A stretch of 52,507 nt of DNA from Mesostigma viride (GCA_009746045.1 RPFO01000114.1:1577604-1630110); one strand, 5' to 3'. Positions 11,119 to 22,806 are shown, counted from the stretch's first letter. Notes: generated by a model not told the origin, from the letters alone. Program-made: numbers and translations.

Positions 11119-11409
11119 ATATGGTAGGCGATGTGCATTTTTAAACATAATGTAGCGGGTGTGCTAGTACATGAATACTAGAGCCAAATTCCTATATACC
11201 TCTTGCTCTAGCTCTCAAACAATGAGATGGTTGTTCCTGGACAAGAAATGCCAGAGAGCCACTCGAACTCCCACCACCACCATAACACAGTAGCCGTTAT
11301 ACATGCCCCCGAATGCCCCTAAATGCCCCCCATTACCCACTGTGCCCCCAACAACCTTACATTGCCTGCAAAGCGCTACATTGAGTAAAAGCAAACGCTT
11401 AGCAAGCAG

Positions 11410-11870
11410 CGAATACCGTCCTACTTCTATTTGTATAGAGCCATCCTACTTCTATTTGTATAGAGCCGTCCTACTTCTATTTGTATAGAGCCATCCTACT
11501 TCTATTTGTATAGAGCCGTCCTACTTCTATTTGTATATAGCATCCTACTTCTATTCGTATAGAGCCATCCTACTTCTATTCGTATAGAGCCATCCTACTT
11601 CTATTTGTATAGAGCCGTCCTACTTCTACTTGTATAGAGCCGTCCTACTTCTATTTGTATATAGCATCCTACTTCTATTCGTATAGAGCCATCCTACTTC
11701 TATTCGTATAGAGCCATCCTACTTCTATTGGTATAGAGCCATCCTACTTCTATTTGTATGGAGCCGTCCTACTTCTATTTGTATGGAGCCATCCTACTTC
11801 TATTTCTATAGAGCCGTCCTACTTCTATTTGTATAGAGCCATCCTACTTCTATTTGTATAGAGCCATCCT
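11410..11870. repeat. 25-bp minisatellite
   Basis: About eighteen copies of a 25-bp unit, GCCATCCTACTTCTATTTGT plus ATAGA, with GCCGTCC and TTCGTAT variants alternating. The variants alternate in blocks, suggesting higher-order duplication. No gene signal. Confidence 0.95.
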
Positions 11871-12909
11871 CCTATGCATTGTACAGTGCGACTAATCATT
11901 GGTACAGTGCCATGCTATTACAAATTGTAGAGAGGCGTCCTAGTACTGCTTAATTAGAGCCATCCTACCACTAGGTGTACAAAGCCATCATTTTAGCACT
12001 TGCAAAGAGCCGATGCCTGGCAGTGCCCTTGCACAGTGTCATGCCAAGCGCGCAAGCTTACCTTGGCGATGTGGCCTTCGAGCCGAAAAACGACCGCCGT
12101 TTTCTGCGAGGCCAGCCAATCACCAACATGAGCAGAGTTATGACATTGCTATAAATAGCATCGACCGAAACGCAAACACGCTGCTGAGAGCACTCAAGGG
12201 GAAAAGGGTAGGAGGGCTGCGTTTTCATAAGGGGGTGCCCGTAACAACGGAAGTTGGGATCCTACCACCGTTTTGTTAGAGGTCCCAACCACCTCCTGCT
12301 CATTGTGGCAAAGGTTCCTGTCGAAGGTTCCTGTATTGGTACCCACGTGACGCGGTCTACCTGACTATGGACTATTCTGTTAGAGGTTGCCTTGCGAGGT
12401 GGGTGCCATCGGTGGGAGAAGGACCCATGCAGAATCATGGTGACAGGGGATGGGGGGGTTGGTGGACCGCGAACTGGTGAGAAGGGGGGTTGGTGACTCG
12501 GAGGATAGTGGGAGCGACAATTGCTGGGAGGGTGAGCCCTCGGCTGGATGCGTGATTCGATTACTACTTTTCAACTACTGTTCAACTGCTATTCAACAAT
12601 ACTACTATATCAAATACTAATTAAACTTAAACAATTGAATTTGATTTAGCGATAACATTATAAGGACAATGAAAATATGATTCAGATACATAATGTAACA
12701 TTACATGTAGAGGGCAATATTTTACTAGTATTGTTTATTGAGCTGCGACGTCCCTGAAGACTTTCGCCAAGCGCTTGCTCAGGCGTGCCACCGGTCTACG
12801 CCTACTCAAGGGAGGGGGCGCAGCCAACAAGAGCGAGAGCACTCGCAACCCCATCGATGATGAGGGTAGGGCCCTCCCCGCACGCTCACTCCAGGCTCCG
12901 TGGTATCGA

Positions 12910-13330
12910 TCCTGTTGACGTTGTCTGCCCTATCTATCCTATTCATGCTGTCCATCTTGTCTGCCCTATCTATCCTATTCATGCTGTCCATCTTGTCTGG
13001 CCTATCGATCCTATTCATGCTGTCCATCTGTCTGGCCTATCAATCCTGTCCATCCTGACCGCCTCGTCTGGCCTATCGATCCTGTCCATCCTGACCGCCT
13101 TGTCTGGCCTATCGATCCTGTCCATCCTGACCGCCTTGTCTGGCCTATCGATCCTGTCCATCCTGACCTCCTTGTCTGGCCTATCTATCCTATTCATGCT
13201 GTCCATCTTGTCTGTCCTATCGATCCTGTCCATCCTGACCTCCTTGTCTGGCCTATCTATCCTATTCATGCTGTCCATCTTGTCTGGCCTATCAATCCTG
13301 TCCATCCTGTCGGTCCCGTCTATGCTTTTC
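12910..13330. repeat. 36-bp minisatellite with ATCGATCCTGTCCATCCTGA
   Basis: About twelve copies of a 36-bp unit containing ATCGATCCTGTCCATCCTGA and a variant with CTATTCATGCTGTCCATC. The 184-aa and 105-aa ORFs over it are periodic translations (for example RMDRIDRPDK) that follow from a unit length divisible by three. A looser relative (CATCCCATCCGATATCAATC) continues to about 13740. Confidence 0.92.
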
Positions 13331-13869
13331 ATTAATTAATTCATCCCATGTATGCCACATTCCCTATTACCCCAAATCGACACCAATAAACATATCTCAG
13401 TTATCCTACCTATCGAATCCATCCTCTTATCAACCCCATCCATTCCATCTATGCTAACCCTCATATTGTCCATCCTATTTACCCCATCTACCCCATCCAT
13501 CCTATTATAACCTACCCATCCCATATCAATCCTAATTACCCCATCCACCCTATCCATCCTATTATGAATCCATCCCATCCCATATCAATCCTAATTACCC
13601 CATCCACCCTATCCATCCTAATATGAATCCATCCCATCCGATATCAATCCTAATTACCCCATCTACCCTATCCATCCTATTATCAACCCAACCCGTCCGA
13701 TATCAATCCTAATGACCCCATCAATCCCATCATTGGATAGATGGGGTAAATAGGATTGATATATTCCCATCCCTCCCCGTAGTGACTCCTTACACCCACC
13801 AGCGCATGGGTGGTGCAGATGCTACACCCCACCCATGCGGCCAACCAACATTTCCCATCCACCTCATCT

Positions 13870-14047
13870 AGCCTGTCCACCTTGGCCACCCGCCACAGGC
13901 GCAGGAGGAGCGCACCCACCAGCACGTCGATGATCAGGATGATGCACTCCACACACGCGGCCAGCAACCGTCCGGTGGGGTCGAGCGTCAGGGCCTCGAC
14001 GGGTCCCTGGCTGTCGCACAGGATGGCGGCCATGCGGGGGTTCTCCC
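13870..14047 (-). CDS. WDR27: WDR27-like gene, WD40 repeat exon
   Basis: Starts after a CTGCGCAG acceptor (14048-14053) on the minus strand. It reads GENPRMAAILCDSQGPVEAL, then TLDPTGRLLAACVE, a WD40 strand pattern (GPVEALxLDPTGRLLAAC). A GTGGGT or GTGGCC donor near 13925-13870 is possible. The lower part is followed by a degenerate copy of itself (about 13790-13860, with AAWVGCSICTTH for AACVECIILI). Phase does not match the 16557-16669 exon directly, so exons between them are unidentified. Confidence 0.5.
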
Positions 14048-14339
14048 CTGCGCAGGGTGGCCCCGGGTGAAAGGACCCATGGACCCAAGGACAATCGTTA
14101 CGAACGCACGTCCATGGATGCAACACACGCCCTGCCAGTGCATGTTACTTGATGGAACACACGCCCTGCCGTAGGAGCAGCCAAAGGCCACATAGGGTCG
14201 CCAACCTAACCGCCAGCCTGGTTGCCACGCTATATTGCTTTGGAGGGCGACCACTCCTGGCAATTTTAAGACAGCCACCCTTTCAAGGTGGCTGATGCAC
14301 GTGGCATTATGATATAGGGTAGAGTACTGCCACTGATGC

Positions 14340-14430
14340 CAGATAAACCACCAGCCAGGTATCCCACCAGCCAGGTAAACCACCAGTCAGGTAAACCACC
14401 AGTCAGGTGAACCACCAGCCAGATAAACCA
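14340..14430. repeat. short CCACCAGCCAGGTAAA tandem repeat
   Basis: Five or so copies of a 16-bp unit CCACCAGTCAGGTAAA, each containing a CAGGTAA that looks like a plus-strand splice donor. No exon recognised on that strand. Confidence 0.7.
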
Positions 14431-14544
14431 GAGTTGGTCTGCCTACGCCGAGGACTTGGGCTGTCCCACACGCCAGATAAACTAGCTTGGTAATGGCAGG
14501 TCCCGCAGGATCCGCAAGCAGCACTGCGGTGCTTCGGTTTGCAA

Positions 14545-14940
14545 ACATCCATGAGCGAGCCCCCCCACGTGCCTGGTCACCTACCAATGCACGCGGCAGC
14601 ATAACCACCTCGCACGTGCCTAGTCACCTACCCATGCACGCGGCAGCATAACCACCTCGCACGTGCCTAGTCACCTACCCATGCACGCGGCAGCATAACC
14701 ACCTCGCACGTGCCTAGTCACCTACCCATGCACGCGGCAGCATAACCACCTCGCATGTGCCTAGTCACCTACCCATGCACACGGCAGCATAACCACCTCG
14801 CACGTGCCTAGTCACCTACCCATGCACGCGGCAGCATAACCACCTCGCGCGTGCCTAGTCACCTACCCATGGAGGCGGCAGCATAACCACCTCACGCGTG
14901 CCTAGTCACCTACCCATGGAGGCGGCAGCATAAGCATCCT
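14545..14940. repeat. 47-bp minisatellite
   Basis: About eight highly similar copies of a 47-bp unit beginning CACGTGCCTAGTCACCTACC and ending GCATAACCACCTCG. High identity suggests recent expansion. Confidence 0.95.
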
Positions 14941-15054
14941 CCACGTGCCACAGCAAAATGATGTCTCTGCGACAGCGAGGTACGCGTTGGACACGTCAGC
15001 GCACAAGCGTGTGCCACGTCAGATACAGGGATGGCGAGCACGGGCAGCCAACAG

Positions 15055-15555
15055 GAATAGCCAAGAATGTTGTGAATAGCAGGGATGGCCGTTAGCGGTA
15101 GCCAGGACTGATGTGAACAGCGTGGATGGCCGTTAGCGGTAGCCAGGACTGATGTGAACAGCGTGGATCGCCGTTAGCGGTAGCCAGGACTGATGTGAAC
15201 AGCGTGGATCGCCGTTAGCGGTAGCCAGGACTGATGTGAACAGCGTGGATGGCCGTTAGCGGTAGCCAGGACTGATGTGAACAGCGTGGATGGCCGTTAG
15301 CGGTAGCCAGGACTGATGTGAACAGCGTGGATGGCCGTTAGCGGTAGCCAGGACTGATGTGAACAGCGTGGATCGCCGTTAGCGGTAGCCAGGACTGATG
15401 TGAACAGCGTGGATGGCCGTTAGCGGTAGCCAGGACTGATGTGAACAGCGTGGATGGCCGTTAGCGGTAGCCAGGACTGATGTGAACAGCGTGGATCGCC
15501 GTTAGCGGTAGCCAGGACTGATGTGAACAGCGTGGATGGCCGTTAGCGGCAGCCA
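15055..15555. repeat. 41-bp minisatellite
   Basis: About twelve copies of a 41-bp unit (GATGGCCGTTAGCGGTAGCC, then AGGACTGATGTGAACAGCGTG). Copies differ chiefly at GATGG/GATCG, a two-state variation that alternates along the array. Confidence 0.95.
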
Positions 15556-15599
15556 TATATATGAAATATATACAGTGATTAGTGGGAGCCAGGAATTTC

Positions 15600-15755
15600 C
15601 AATACAGATAGCACAAAGTGTTATCTGTACACATGTTATCTACAGACCATCCCTGCGGACAGCAGGGATGGTGTAGAGAGATAGCACAAAGTGTTATTTG
15701 TACACATGTTATCTATAGACCATCCCTGCGGATAGCAGGGATGGTGTATAGCGAT
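15600..15755. repeat. 73-bp duplication with hairpin
   Basis: Two copies of a unit with GATAGCACAAAGTGTTATCT and ACCATCCCTGCGGACAGCAG plus GGATGGT. The latter forms a short perfect-armed hairpin (ACCATCCCTGC with GCAGGGATGGT). Confidence 0.85.
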
Positions 15756-16261
15756 ACGCAGGAATCTTGTGAGCAAATATAGTGAAAAATAACAGGGTGT
15801 AATAATATTGGCCTTCTAGGTAGCAGGGATGTCCTAATTCACTGGCTGCCCGCCAAGAACAGGCATTATATGGATAGGCAGGTAGGTAATAAATAGCAGC
15901 ATTGTCAATAAATAGCATATATGCTATGAAGGGCAGGTTGGCAATGGATAGCAGCAATGTTATCTATTGTCTAAGTGTAGTCTAACCCCCGCCAGTGAGA
16001 GCGAATGTGAACCGAGGGGCCCCGGGCCACCCACAAGGGACATTAAGGGTGCCACCTGGCAAGCGATAATTGGCTGTACCGACTTGCACATGCACCACCC
16101 ATCATCCACCCATGAAAAACGCCCGCTTCCGTATAGCAGCGTGGCCTCAACTCTGGCCGAAGTGCTCTATGTGACAAGGCCTGTCACACAGGTATCCTTG
16201 GTGTGCTGGCACCCCAGTGTGGGTGGTACCAGTTGGCGGCCCATCAGTTGCCATTCCATTA

Positions 16262-16360
16262 AATAATTATTATCATTATTACAATAATTATAGTAATTAT
16301 TATAATAATTATTACTATAGTAATTATTTTAGTAATTATTATTATCATAATTATTCCCAT
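16262..16360. repeat. AT-only low-complexity tract
   Basis: About 100 bp made of TAATTATT-type units, self-complementary on both strands. Intronic to the WDR27-like gene between its second exon and the next. Confidence 0.8.
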
Positions 16361-16556
16361 TTAATGTATATCTCTTAGTATGTATCAAGAACAGCATTTC
16401 CCAGTACGTCTACACTCTACAACATTGGAATGTTCGATATATGATAGTCCAAGTACGTTCGGCATACCTACACTTCAAAGAACAAGTCGGTTCATAAATA
16501 GTCACTATTCTCACTACACTTACAGAGTATACTATTCATAGCTATTTTCGCCATAC

Positions 16557-16669
16557 CTGGATGCGGTACACAGCAGCACAGGGGAAGAGCCGCGGCCGGC
16601 GGCCTCGTCATCGTCGCTGAAGCACAGCGCGGTAACAGGGCGCGCGTGGGCACCGTACAGGTCCACCGG
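16557..16669 (-). CDS. WDR27: WDR27-like gene, exon 2 (first WD40 repeat)
   Basis: A 113-nt exon with a TGCCAG acceptor (16670-16675) and a GTATGG donor (16551-16556). It encodes PVDLYGAHARPVTALCFSDD, then DEAAGRGSSPVLLCTAS, a canonical first half of a WD40 repeat (LYGAHxxPVTALxF...LLCTAS). Joined in phase 0 to the 17124-17261 exon, whose last codons read AIHAE. It ends in phase 2. Confidence 0.72.
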
Positions 16670-17123
16670 CTGGCAGGGCCGGCAAGCGAGGAGAGGGCGG
16701 GGGGGCAGCCGGGGGAGGGAATGACAGCGAGGGAGGGGAATAGGAGCGCATGCAGTGGGCAGGATGGAGGAAGGATTACGAGCGGGAGGAGGAGTGGCCG
16801 GAACAGCAGGGAGCCCATCTGGCACTTTGTGTCCGATGGCGGTTGGTGCGTAAATACAGTGGGCTTGCCGACCTCTTAAGGGGCATTGCACCGAATCGGA
16901 GAGAGGATACCGATTCAAGCCATCCGAGCTATACTTGTGGCATGCAGCATGTGCGTGCTGCCGACCAACAGATGCGCATGAGAGACATGTTAGGTTGTTA
17001 GCCAACGAAGAGATATAAATGACGCTCCAGCAGCAACTAGCCTCATCAATTTTGATAAGCGCTTAAAGAAATGCCACACTTCAATAAATACGACTTGTAC
17101 GACAACAGTTGGAGATGGGTTAC

Positions 17124-17261
17124 CTCGGCATGAATCGCCTGCAAGCATATCACCCGAACAGCGTTACCAGGAAGAGGAAACCCGGCATAGTGACCACTAG
17201 ACGTGCATGCAAGTGCCACCGTCGGGCGAACCGTCTCCAACTCTGAAACTACGCGAGCCAT
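17124..17261 (-). CDS. WDR27: WDR27-like gene, exon 1 (start codon exon)
   Basis: ATG at 17261-17259 opens a 46-codon exon ending at a GTAACC donor (17118-17123), phase 0. It reads MARVVSELETVRPTVALACT, then SSGHYAGFPLPGNAVRV. Human WDR27, as I remember it, starts its first propeller with a similar LACS...CAFPL-x-GN series, so I call this the N-terminus. WDR27 is a WD40 beta-propeller scaffold of poorly known function. No other start is available before an upstream stop. The gene thus occupies 17.3 kb or more, mostly repeat-filled intron. Confidence 0.6.
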
Positions 17262-18098
17262 GCCAACGGTCTAGAGCTACTTTCGAAGACAAAAATTAAG
17301 CTTGTTGCCATTCATCGTGCACATAAATCCGATCATGAGTGCACAGATGGGCAGATCATCTACGTGTACCCTTTTTTACAATCGGGTCATCAACCAGCAT
17401 AATGCAAAATATTATCCTAATTGAGTTCAAACTAGCTTGCACCGAGAAAAAATCTTTATGCCGCCCTACCACATATTTCATGTCAGCATTATCGAACAAA
17501 TTCCAACAGATTCCCGGTCAAAGAAACGTGCCTATTGTACGCTGCGTAGGCACTGTCTGCATGGCATATGGCTTACGTCAAGAATAATTATTCCTGCCCA
17601 CAAAAACCTTCGTTGGTGGTTAGTGCTCCATTCAGTCTTATGTTAATGCGAGCACAAATTACGTTGTAGTTGTCCGCAGACCGCAGCCAATAACTTTAAT
17701 ACCTTGCGTAGGCGAATACCTAGGTACACTGCTTAAAACCCAGGTTAAACAAGTTATTCTAGGTACAGGTGTAGTAGTGGCGAAGCTGCCGAAGCATGCC
17801 TTGAGCCTTCGTTCTCGACTGCCCCGTGCCCGGTATAATCACACTTATCAGTTATGCTGCCTGCCGACGACAACCTGGAATAGGAGGTTTGGCGGGAAAG
17901 ATGGCCTCAACGTCAGCACTATTTTTTCCTTTGGATTGACAATGCTTGATGAGGGCATCATCCCCCGCTGACGTGGGTCCCAGCTGTGCACTCGCGCCAT
18001 CTTGAAGGGCACGTTGATTACGTCGGGAGTCACTCGGGACTCTGGATACCGGTTATCAAGTAACGTGCGTGTTTGCAACTTGCCCGTTGAAACTCTAA

Positions 18099-18371
18099 GG
18101 CGGAGCCAATTTTCGGAAGAACCTCACCCTTCTGCTTGCAAATTCGGGACAAATTCGGTGGATGGATGGATGGATGGATGGATGGATGGATGGATGGATG
18201 GATGGATGGATGGATGGATGGATGGATGGATGGATGGATGGATGGATGGATGGATGGATGGATGGATGGACGGATTTTCATCACCTATTCCTATGTTTTC
18301 TCACGTGTACGGCCTTATAAGCTTCGCCAATTCTGGCGAACCTAACGGTTCTTCCGAAAATTGGCTCCGCC
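18099..18371. mobile_element. 273-bp inverted-repeat element with internal (GGAT)n
   Basis: The ends 18099-18122 and 18348-18371 are perfect 24-bp inverted repeats beginning GGCGGAGCCAATTTTCGGAA. About 110 bp in the middle (18160-18268) is a pure GGAT microsatellite. The size and perfect arms fit a MITE that acquired an expanding microsatellite, or a hairpin-forming repeat. The ORFs of WMDG/IHPS repeats here are satellite translations. Confidence 0.65.
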
Positions 18372-19279
18372 TGATCAACTCTAGGGAAATAGGTATTTTT
18401 AACCAATGGGGATATACATTTTAGGTACAGGTACCAAGTAGCGACCAACTGTTTACCACATGTATATAAAGGTGATCTGTTGTTGTAAGAAGGGATCTGA
18501 AGGGATCTGTTATTGTTGATTCCCGCTTCGCAACGCACAGCTATCTACTGTACAGCTCGACTGGCTGGATTCTTGTACAGAATGTATCCAATGCCCAACA
18601 GACCCAAATGATACAACCGTTTCAAAGCCCTGGCAGCAAGCGCCAACGTAATGCTGGGAGCGTTCATTGCTCAAAACCTCAGCAAGTCAACAACCAGATT
18701 GAGGTGTCCCCGCGACATTGCTGCACGTGTACTGGACGCGCACCGCCAGGATGTTTCCCTGGCATCGCGAAGACCCGGCGATGACCCCCAAGCCACACAA
18801 GTGCAAAAACAGCAACACAGCAGGGCGGGAATCTAGCCACACATTGCGGACGGGCGGGAATGATCGTGAGTCAAAGCGAGGCGGGAATATTATTTTCGGC
18901 GGCTGGATCTTCCGCCTTTACGAGGAACTTTTAAACTTCAAACCAGTCTTTCGATCTACAGTAGCGTCCGGCGCTGGATCTCCGGACAGTTTGTTCGGAA
19001 GTCGACACTCAGTATTGATCACAACATCAACGTCGTTTATGAAAGCTGTGGCCGTCAGCGACCAATCCTGTACGTCAAGATGATGCCTGCGCCAAGCGTC
19101 ATGCGTCATGGTTATACCATGCTTACGGCACTAGCAGCCCGATTTCCTCCAGCTGTCAGCTTTCTGCACATTCCTGGCGCGTGTTGCCCCGCGCGCGACA
19201 AGGTATTTGAAGGCCAGCGCACGTTCGTCTCCACACACGCGACGTCCCCCACACCGGCTGGTTACCATACCAACCGAAA

Positions 19280-20191
19280 ATGGCACGCAAGAGCGCTCAA
19301 TATAACATTAACAATCCGTTCAAGGTCTTCATCGGCTATGACCACCATGAGGATATTGAGCACGAGATTTGCAAGTACTCGATGCGCAAGCACTCGAGCA
19401 TTGCTCTTGACATTGTGCCGCTGAACCAGAAGCACATGCGTGACCGCGGCATCTACTGGCGCAAGAAGGACCCCAAGCAGTCCACGGAATTCACTTACCT
19501 GCGCTTTTTCGTGCCATACCTGGCCAACTACAAGGGCTGGGCCATGTTCTGCGACGACGACTTCATCTGGAATGGTGACATTGCCGAGCTGGTCGACCTC
19601 CTTGATGACTCCAAGGCGCTTGTCTGCGTCAACCACGAGATCAACACTCATTACACCGAGAAGCTGGCCGGCTGCGTCCAGGAGCCATATCCTCGCAAGA
19701 ACTGGTCTAGCATGATGCTCTTCAACTGCGAGCATCCGTCTAACAAGGCTCTTGACCTGGAGTTGATCAACCGCGAGGGCGGCCAGTACCTCCACCGCTT
19801 CATGTGGCTGAAGGACGAGGAGATCGGCGCTGTGCCTTACACCTGGAACTTCCTGGTCGGCTGGTACGAGAAGTTCCCTGAGGGCCAGCTTCCCAAGGTG
19901 GTCCACTACACCGAGGGTGGCCCGCACTTCCCAGACTACCGCTGCCTGCCGAAGACCGATCCTCTGACCCACTACCACGACGAGTGGTTGGAGTACATGA
20001 AGGAGTACGAGGCTCTGCTGCCCGAGAAGCGCCTGCTGGGCCCATACGAGCGGCTGACTTTCCACGGCAACAAGCCGCTGGAGGGTTATCCCAACAGCGA
20101 CGACCTCTGGACCTGGGAGAAGGACAAGCCATTCCAGCCTTGCCCGTTCCCCCCAGGCAAGGAGGCTGGCACTGTTGGCAAGACCGAGTAA
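19280..20191 (+). CDS. Glycosyltransferase-like protein (DXD-type, 303 aa), intronless
   Basis: A single uninterrupted 303-codon frame with a favourable start context (GAAAATGG). It begins MARKSAQYN and then FKVFIGYDHHEDIEHEIC, the F-x-V-F-I-GYD-x-x-E-D start of a family of nucleotide-sugar transferase-like proteins (GT-A fold). The nucleotide/metal-binding motif is MFCDDDFIW with D92-D94, followed by NGDIAEL. Further conserved-looking segments are STEFTYLRFFVPYL (about 72-85) and the C-terminal block VVHYTEGGPHFPDY. No signal peptide or membrane segment is evident, so a cytosolic or Golgi-associated role is open. Codon third positions are strongly C/G biased, unlike the neighbouring repeats. 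Donor sugar and acceptor cannot be told from sequence. The lack of introns contrasts with the two other host genes here and could mean retroposition or transfer. Confidence 0.8.
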   Translation: MARKSAQYNINNPFKVFIGYDHHEDIEHEICKYSMRKHSSIALDIVPLNQKHMRDRGIYWRKKDPKQSTEFTYLRFFVPYLANYKGWAMFCDDDFIWNGDIAELVDLLDDSKALVCVNHEINTHYTEKLAGCVQEPYPRKNWSSMMLFNCEHPSNKALDLELINREGGQYLHRFMWLKDEEIGAVPYTWNFLVGWYEKFPEGQLPKVVHYTEGGPHFPDYRCLPKTDPLTHYHDEWLEYMKEYEALLPEKRLLGPYERLTFHGNKPLEGYPNSDDLWTWEKDKPFQPCPFPPGKEAGTVGKTE

Positions 20192-20757
20192 ACCAAGAGC
20201 TTTCGGCAAGATACCTTTGCGTCGGGCTTGATGGCTGTTGAAGATACTGATGCGGTTACTGCTTTCTGGTATCTATGTATGAGATGCTTGCTCTGCATCC
20301 CTGTGCAGCAACTTAGTGGCACCAATAAAATCTTGACAAACCCCGCAGTTGGATTGATATGCATGGACAATCTGGCTTTTCTCAGGTTGCATCCTGGCTG
20401 GCATTAAAGTGTCATCCCAGCTAATCAATGGGAACAGCGTGCATTGCCCACATTGTGCCTTGTTTGTGGTGTTGTCAACTGACCTTCGCTGGGCGATCAT
20501 CCTGAGCAGTGGTGTGTTGGGAAGATCCAGGCACTTTGCCTGGGCGTTTGAGTATCCCGATTTCCGGCCTGCGCTGGTTGTCTCCTTGATATCAGTATCC
20601 GACTGCAATATGGACGTACAGATGTGTCACTTACACAAGATAGTTTGTAGCATTGCTACTTATGGATCCTAACCTTGTCGTTCGATTCTCTTTCTAAACT
20701 TGGGCTGTCATAGTCCTTATCAATCCCTCGGATTGAAGCCTTGGTGCATTCAATATC

Positions 20758-20775
20758 CCTGTAATTAATAAATTA
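20758..20775 (+). promoter_or_regulatory. candidate polyadenylation signal
   Basis: TGTAATTAATAAATT lies about 570 bp after the stop of the glycosyltransferase gene and contains both the algal TGTAA and a canonical AATAAA-like box (AATAAA within TTAATAAATT). The distance is long, so this is only suggestive; AATAAAATC at 20323 is an alternative. Confidence 0.3.
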
Positions 20776-21604
20776 TTCTTATTTAAGCACGTCTTTGTTT
20801 GAAACATTGCAATAATTGAAGTTATAATGCAGAGGCGCTTACAAATACAATCATACTTCCATCTCCATGCATATCCATGATATGCTTCCAGGGATAGTTG
20901 TCTCACGCGGATAGGTTAATGGCAGGCTCGAGCTGCTGTGGTTAGGATTCTCCAGATTTCTGGCTGGCGCTGGTTGTCTCATTAGAGCCCTTCTGAACCA
21001 CTGCCGTTGGCAGTCTGACCTAAACGGGCTCGGACTGAAATGAAGGCGGAGTTCGTGGCCGGTTCTGTCGCGCGGCGCCCCTTCTGGCGACCCCTATTAG
21101 AAACCGGCTTACGGTAGCTACGGACGAGTGGGCACAAAGAAAGGTGGTTAGATTTCGCTCGGCGCGCGGCAGAATCACATCTTGGCGCTGCGTACGTAGC
21201 GCCGACTGACCACGAGAGACCCGATCTAAACTGGTCTGCCGTATTTCTAAATTTTGTTTTAATTTGTGGACTTTTCGTGATAGACTAGGTTGTCCCCAGT
21301 TTACAAATTAACAAAATTAACAAATTAACGCCGGCGGACTACCTGCGGACTGCTCGACGCGGAGTCGCCGGGCTACAAGTTCCGTACTTTACCAAACTCA
21401 GCCTTAGAGGCCGCCGCACCAATTTTTACTTCTTTCCGTCACATGGCTTGCGTTGGGTTCATCGACGAGCATCGACGCTCATCGACGGTGCAATCTGACG
21501 GCGGAGAATAAGTTCGCCACAGCATAGCGCGACGCAAGGGCTAAGATCCGACAACGTGACATGCAAAGCTTTATACCGCATCGCTAACCGGAAATTCCGT
21601 CCAA

Positions 21605-22145
21605 CACCGTCGTACAGTACTGCCAGTCGACCGCACCTCTGCCTCTTAACCGTCGAATGCGCAATCGATCTAGAAAGTAGAAACGTCCCCGCGACACTTC
21701 CGCGATTTCAGTACTTTCCGTCACCCTTGACAGTTTTCGTACAATACTACAAATTTACGCCAATAGAAACTCGCCTCCATACATATATCTCGATAGAGGC
21801 GTGCGTCTTATTTAATTTCAAGGTAACTTACCTCTTAATCTCGCCCCCCGTTGTAACACCGTCCCCCCGTTGTAACACCGTCCCCCCGTTGTAACACCGT
21901 CCCCCCCCCCCATAAATGCGTCCCCCCCCCGTTGTAACACCGTCCCCCCCACGTACAGTACTTTCAACCGCAGCTCTGCCTTTTAACCGTCGAATGCGCA
22001 ATCGATCTAGAAAGTATCCGCGATTTCAGTACATGCCGTCACCCTTGACAGTTGTCGTACAATAGTACAAATTAACGCCAATAGAAACTCGCCTCCAAAC
22101 ATATATCTCGATAGAGGTATGCGTCTTATTTAATTTCAAGGTACC
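21605..22145. repeat. diverged direct repeat pair of about 200 bp around a CCCCCGTTGTAACACCGT array
   Basis: 21605-21835 and 21950-22145 share CAATCGATCTAGAAAGTA, CGCGATTTCAGTAC, CACCCTTGACAGTT and CATATATCTCGATAGAGG. The second copy has internal deletions. Between them (21840-21960) is a small tandem array of CCCCGTTGTAACACCGTCCC. These may be terminal repeats of a short non-coding element or a simple segmental duplication. No gene seen from 20.9 to 22.2 kb. Confidence 0.6.
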
Positions 22146-22234
22146 TCTTAATTAATCTCGGCCCCCGCCTTCCGCTAATTTGCTAATTTGCTAAATTTGC
22201 TAAAAAAGAGCCAATTTTACCCCGACTCGGCATT

Positions 22235-22385
22235 CATTAATTAATTAATTAGGAACATAACTCCATTGGGAGTAAATGTTGCACATATCCCAGAGCCACA
22301 CTCCAGATGATGCCTAGCTTTATTTAGTTATGCTGTGCCCATGCAGAGAGCTGCTCTCTGCTGAGATGCCATGCCCTAGCTCTTG
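22235..22385 (-). mobile_element. inverted LINE 3' end plus shared flank
   Basis: AATTAATTAGGAACATAACT then CCATTGGGAGTAAATG is the reverse complement of the LINE 3' end seen at 39593-39640 (TACTCCCAACGGAGTTATGT). The following CCACACTCCAGATGATGCCT and its next 80 bp recur at 38880-38975. Confidence 0.6.
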
Positions 22386-22403
22386 TATTAATTAAAAAGT
22401 GAT

Positions 22404-22589
22404 GTTAGACGCCGCAAGGCCCGCACCTTCAAAGAACAGCTAGTAGAGGACATGGGGGGCCTAGGCCTCTCCGTGATTTGGAAGAAGATGATGGACAAGG
22501 CCAAGTGGGCCCAGGTCATAGAGGACAACGAGCCCCCCCCAGTGGGGAAGCGCCCGCGTGTGCAATCTCGTGGGAGGCACGCCAGATAG
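22404..22589 (+). pseudogene. C-terminal fragment of a LINE ORF2
   Basis: The frame reads RRRKARTFKEQLVEDMGGLG, LSVIWKKMMDKAKWAQVIED, then a basic tail ending RGRHAR and a stop. The length and basic tail match the extreme C-terminus of a LINE polyprotein, comparable in layout to the RRRRFDE end of the copies at 39128-39457. It is 5'-truncated and followed by a 3' UTR with (CCAT)n and a TTAATTAATT tail up to about 22790. Confidence 0.55.
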
Positions 22590-22806
22590 CCCCCTAGGGC
22601 AGCGTGCGGCTGCCTAGATAGATGTTGTAGTTAGAATGTTGTTAGATAGATGTAGTATGTAGCCGATGTAGATAGACTAGACCGGTAGGACTGTTTGCAC
22701 CCATCCATCCATCCATCGGGGTTAATGCTCCGTGACTCCCCAACGGGAGCACGAGTCTAATTAATTAATTAATTAATTGTATTAATTAATTAGGAACATA
22801 ACTCCG

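Noticed and set aside
12785-13339. 184-aa ORF with repeated LSGLSILSILTA and its antisense RMDRIDRPDK
   Set aside because: 36-bp minisatellite with unit divisible by three keeps frames open on both strands.
14340-15555. Possible CRISPR-like array in the 47-bp and 41-bp repeats
   Set aside because: Units are contiguous tandem repeats without unique spacers, and the genome is eukaryotic.
19262-20209. 315-aa ORF antisense to the glycosyltransferase gene
   Set aside because: Shadow frame caused by GC-biased third positions; the plus-strand frame has a clear DXD motif and start.
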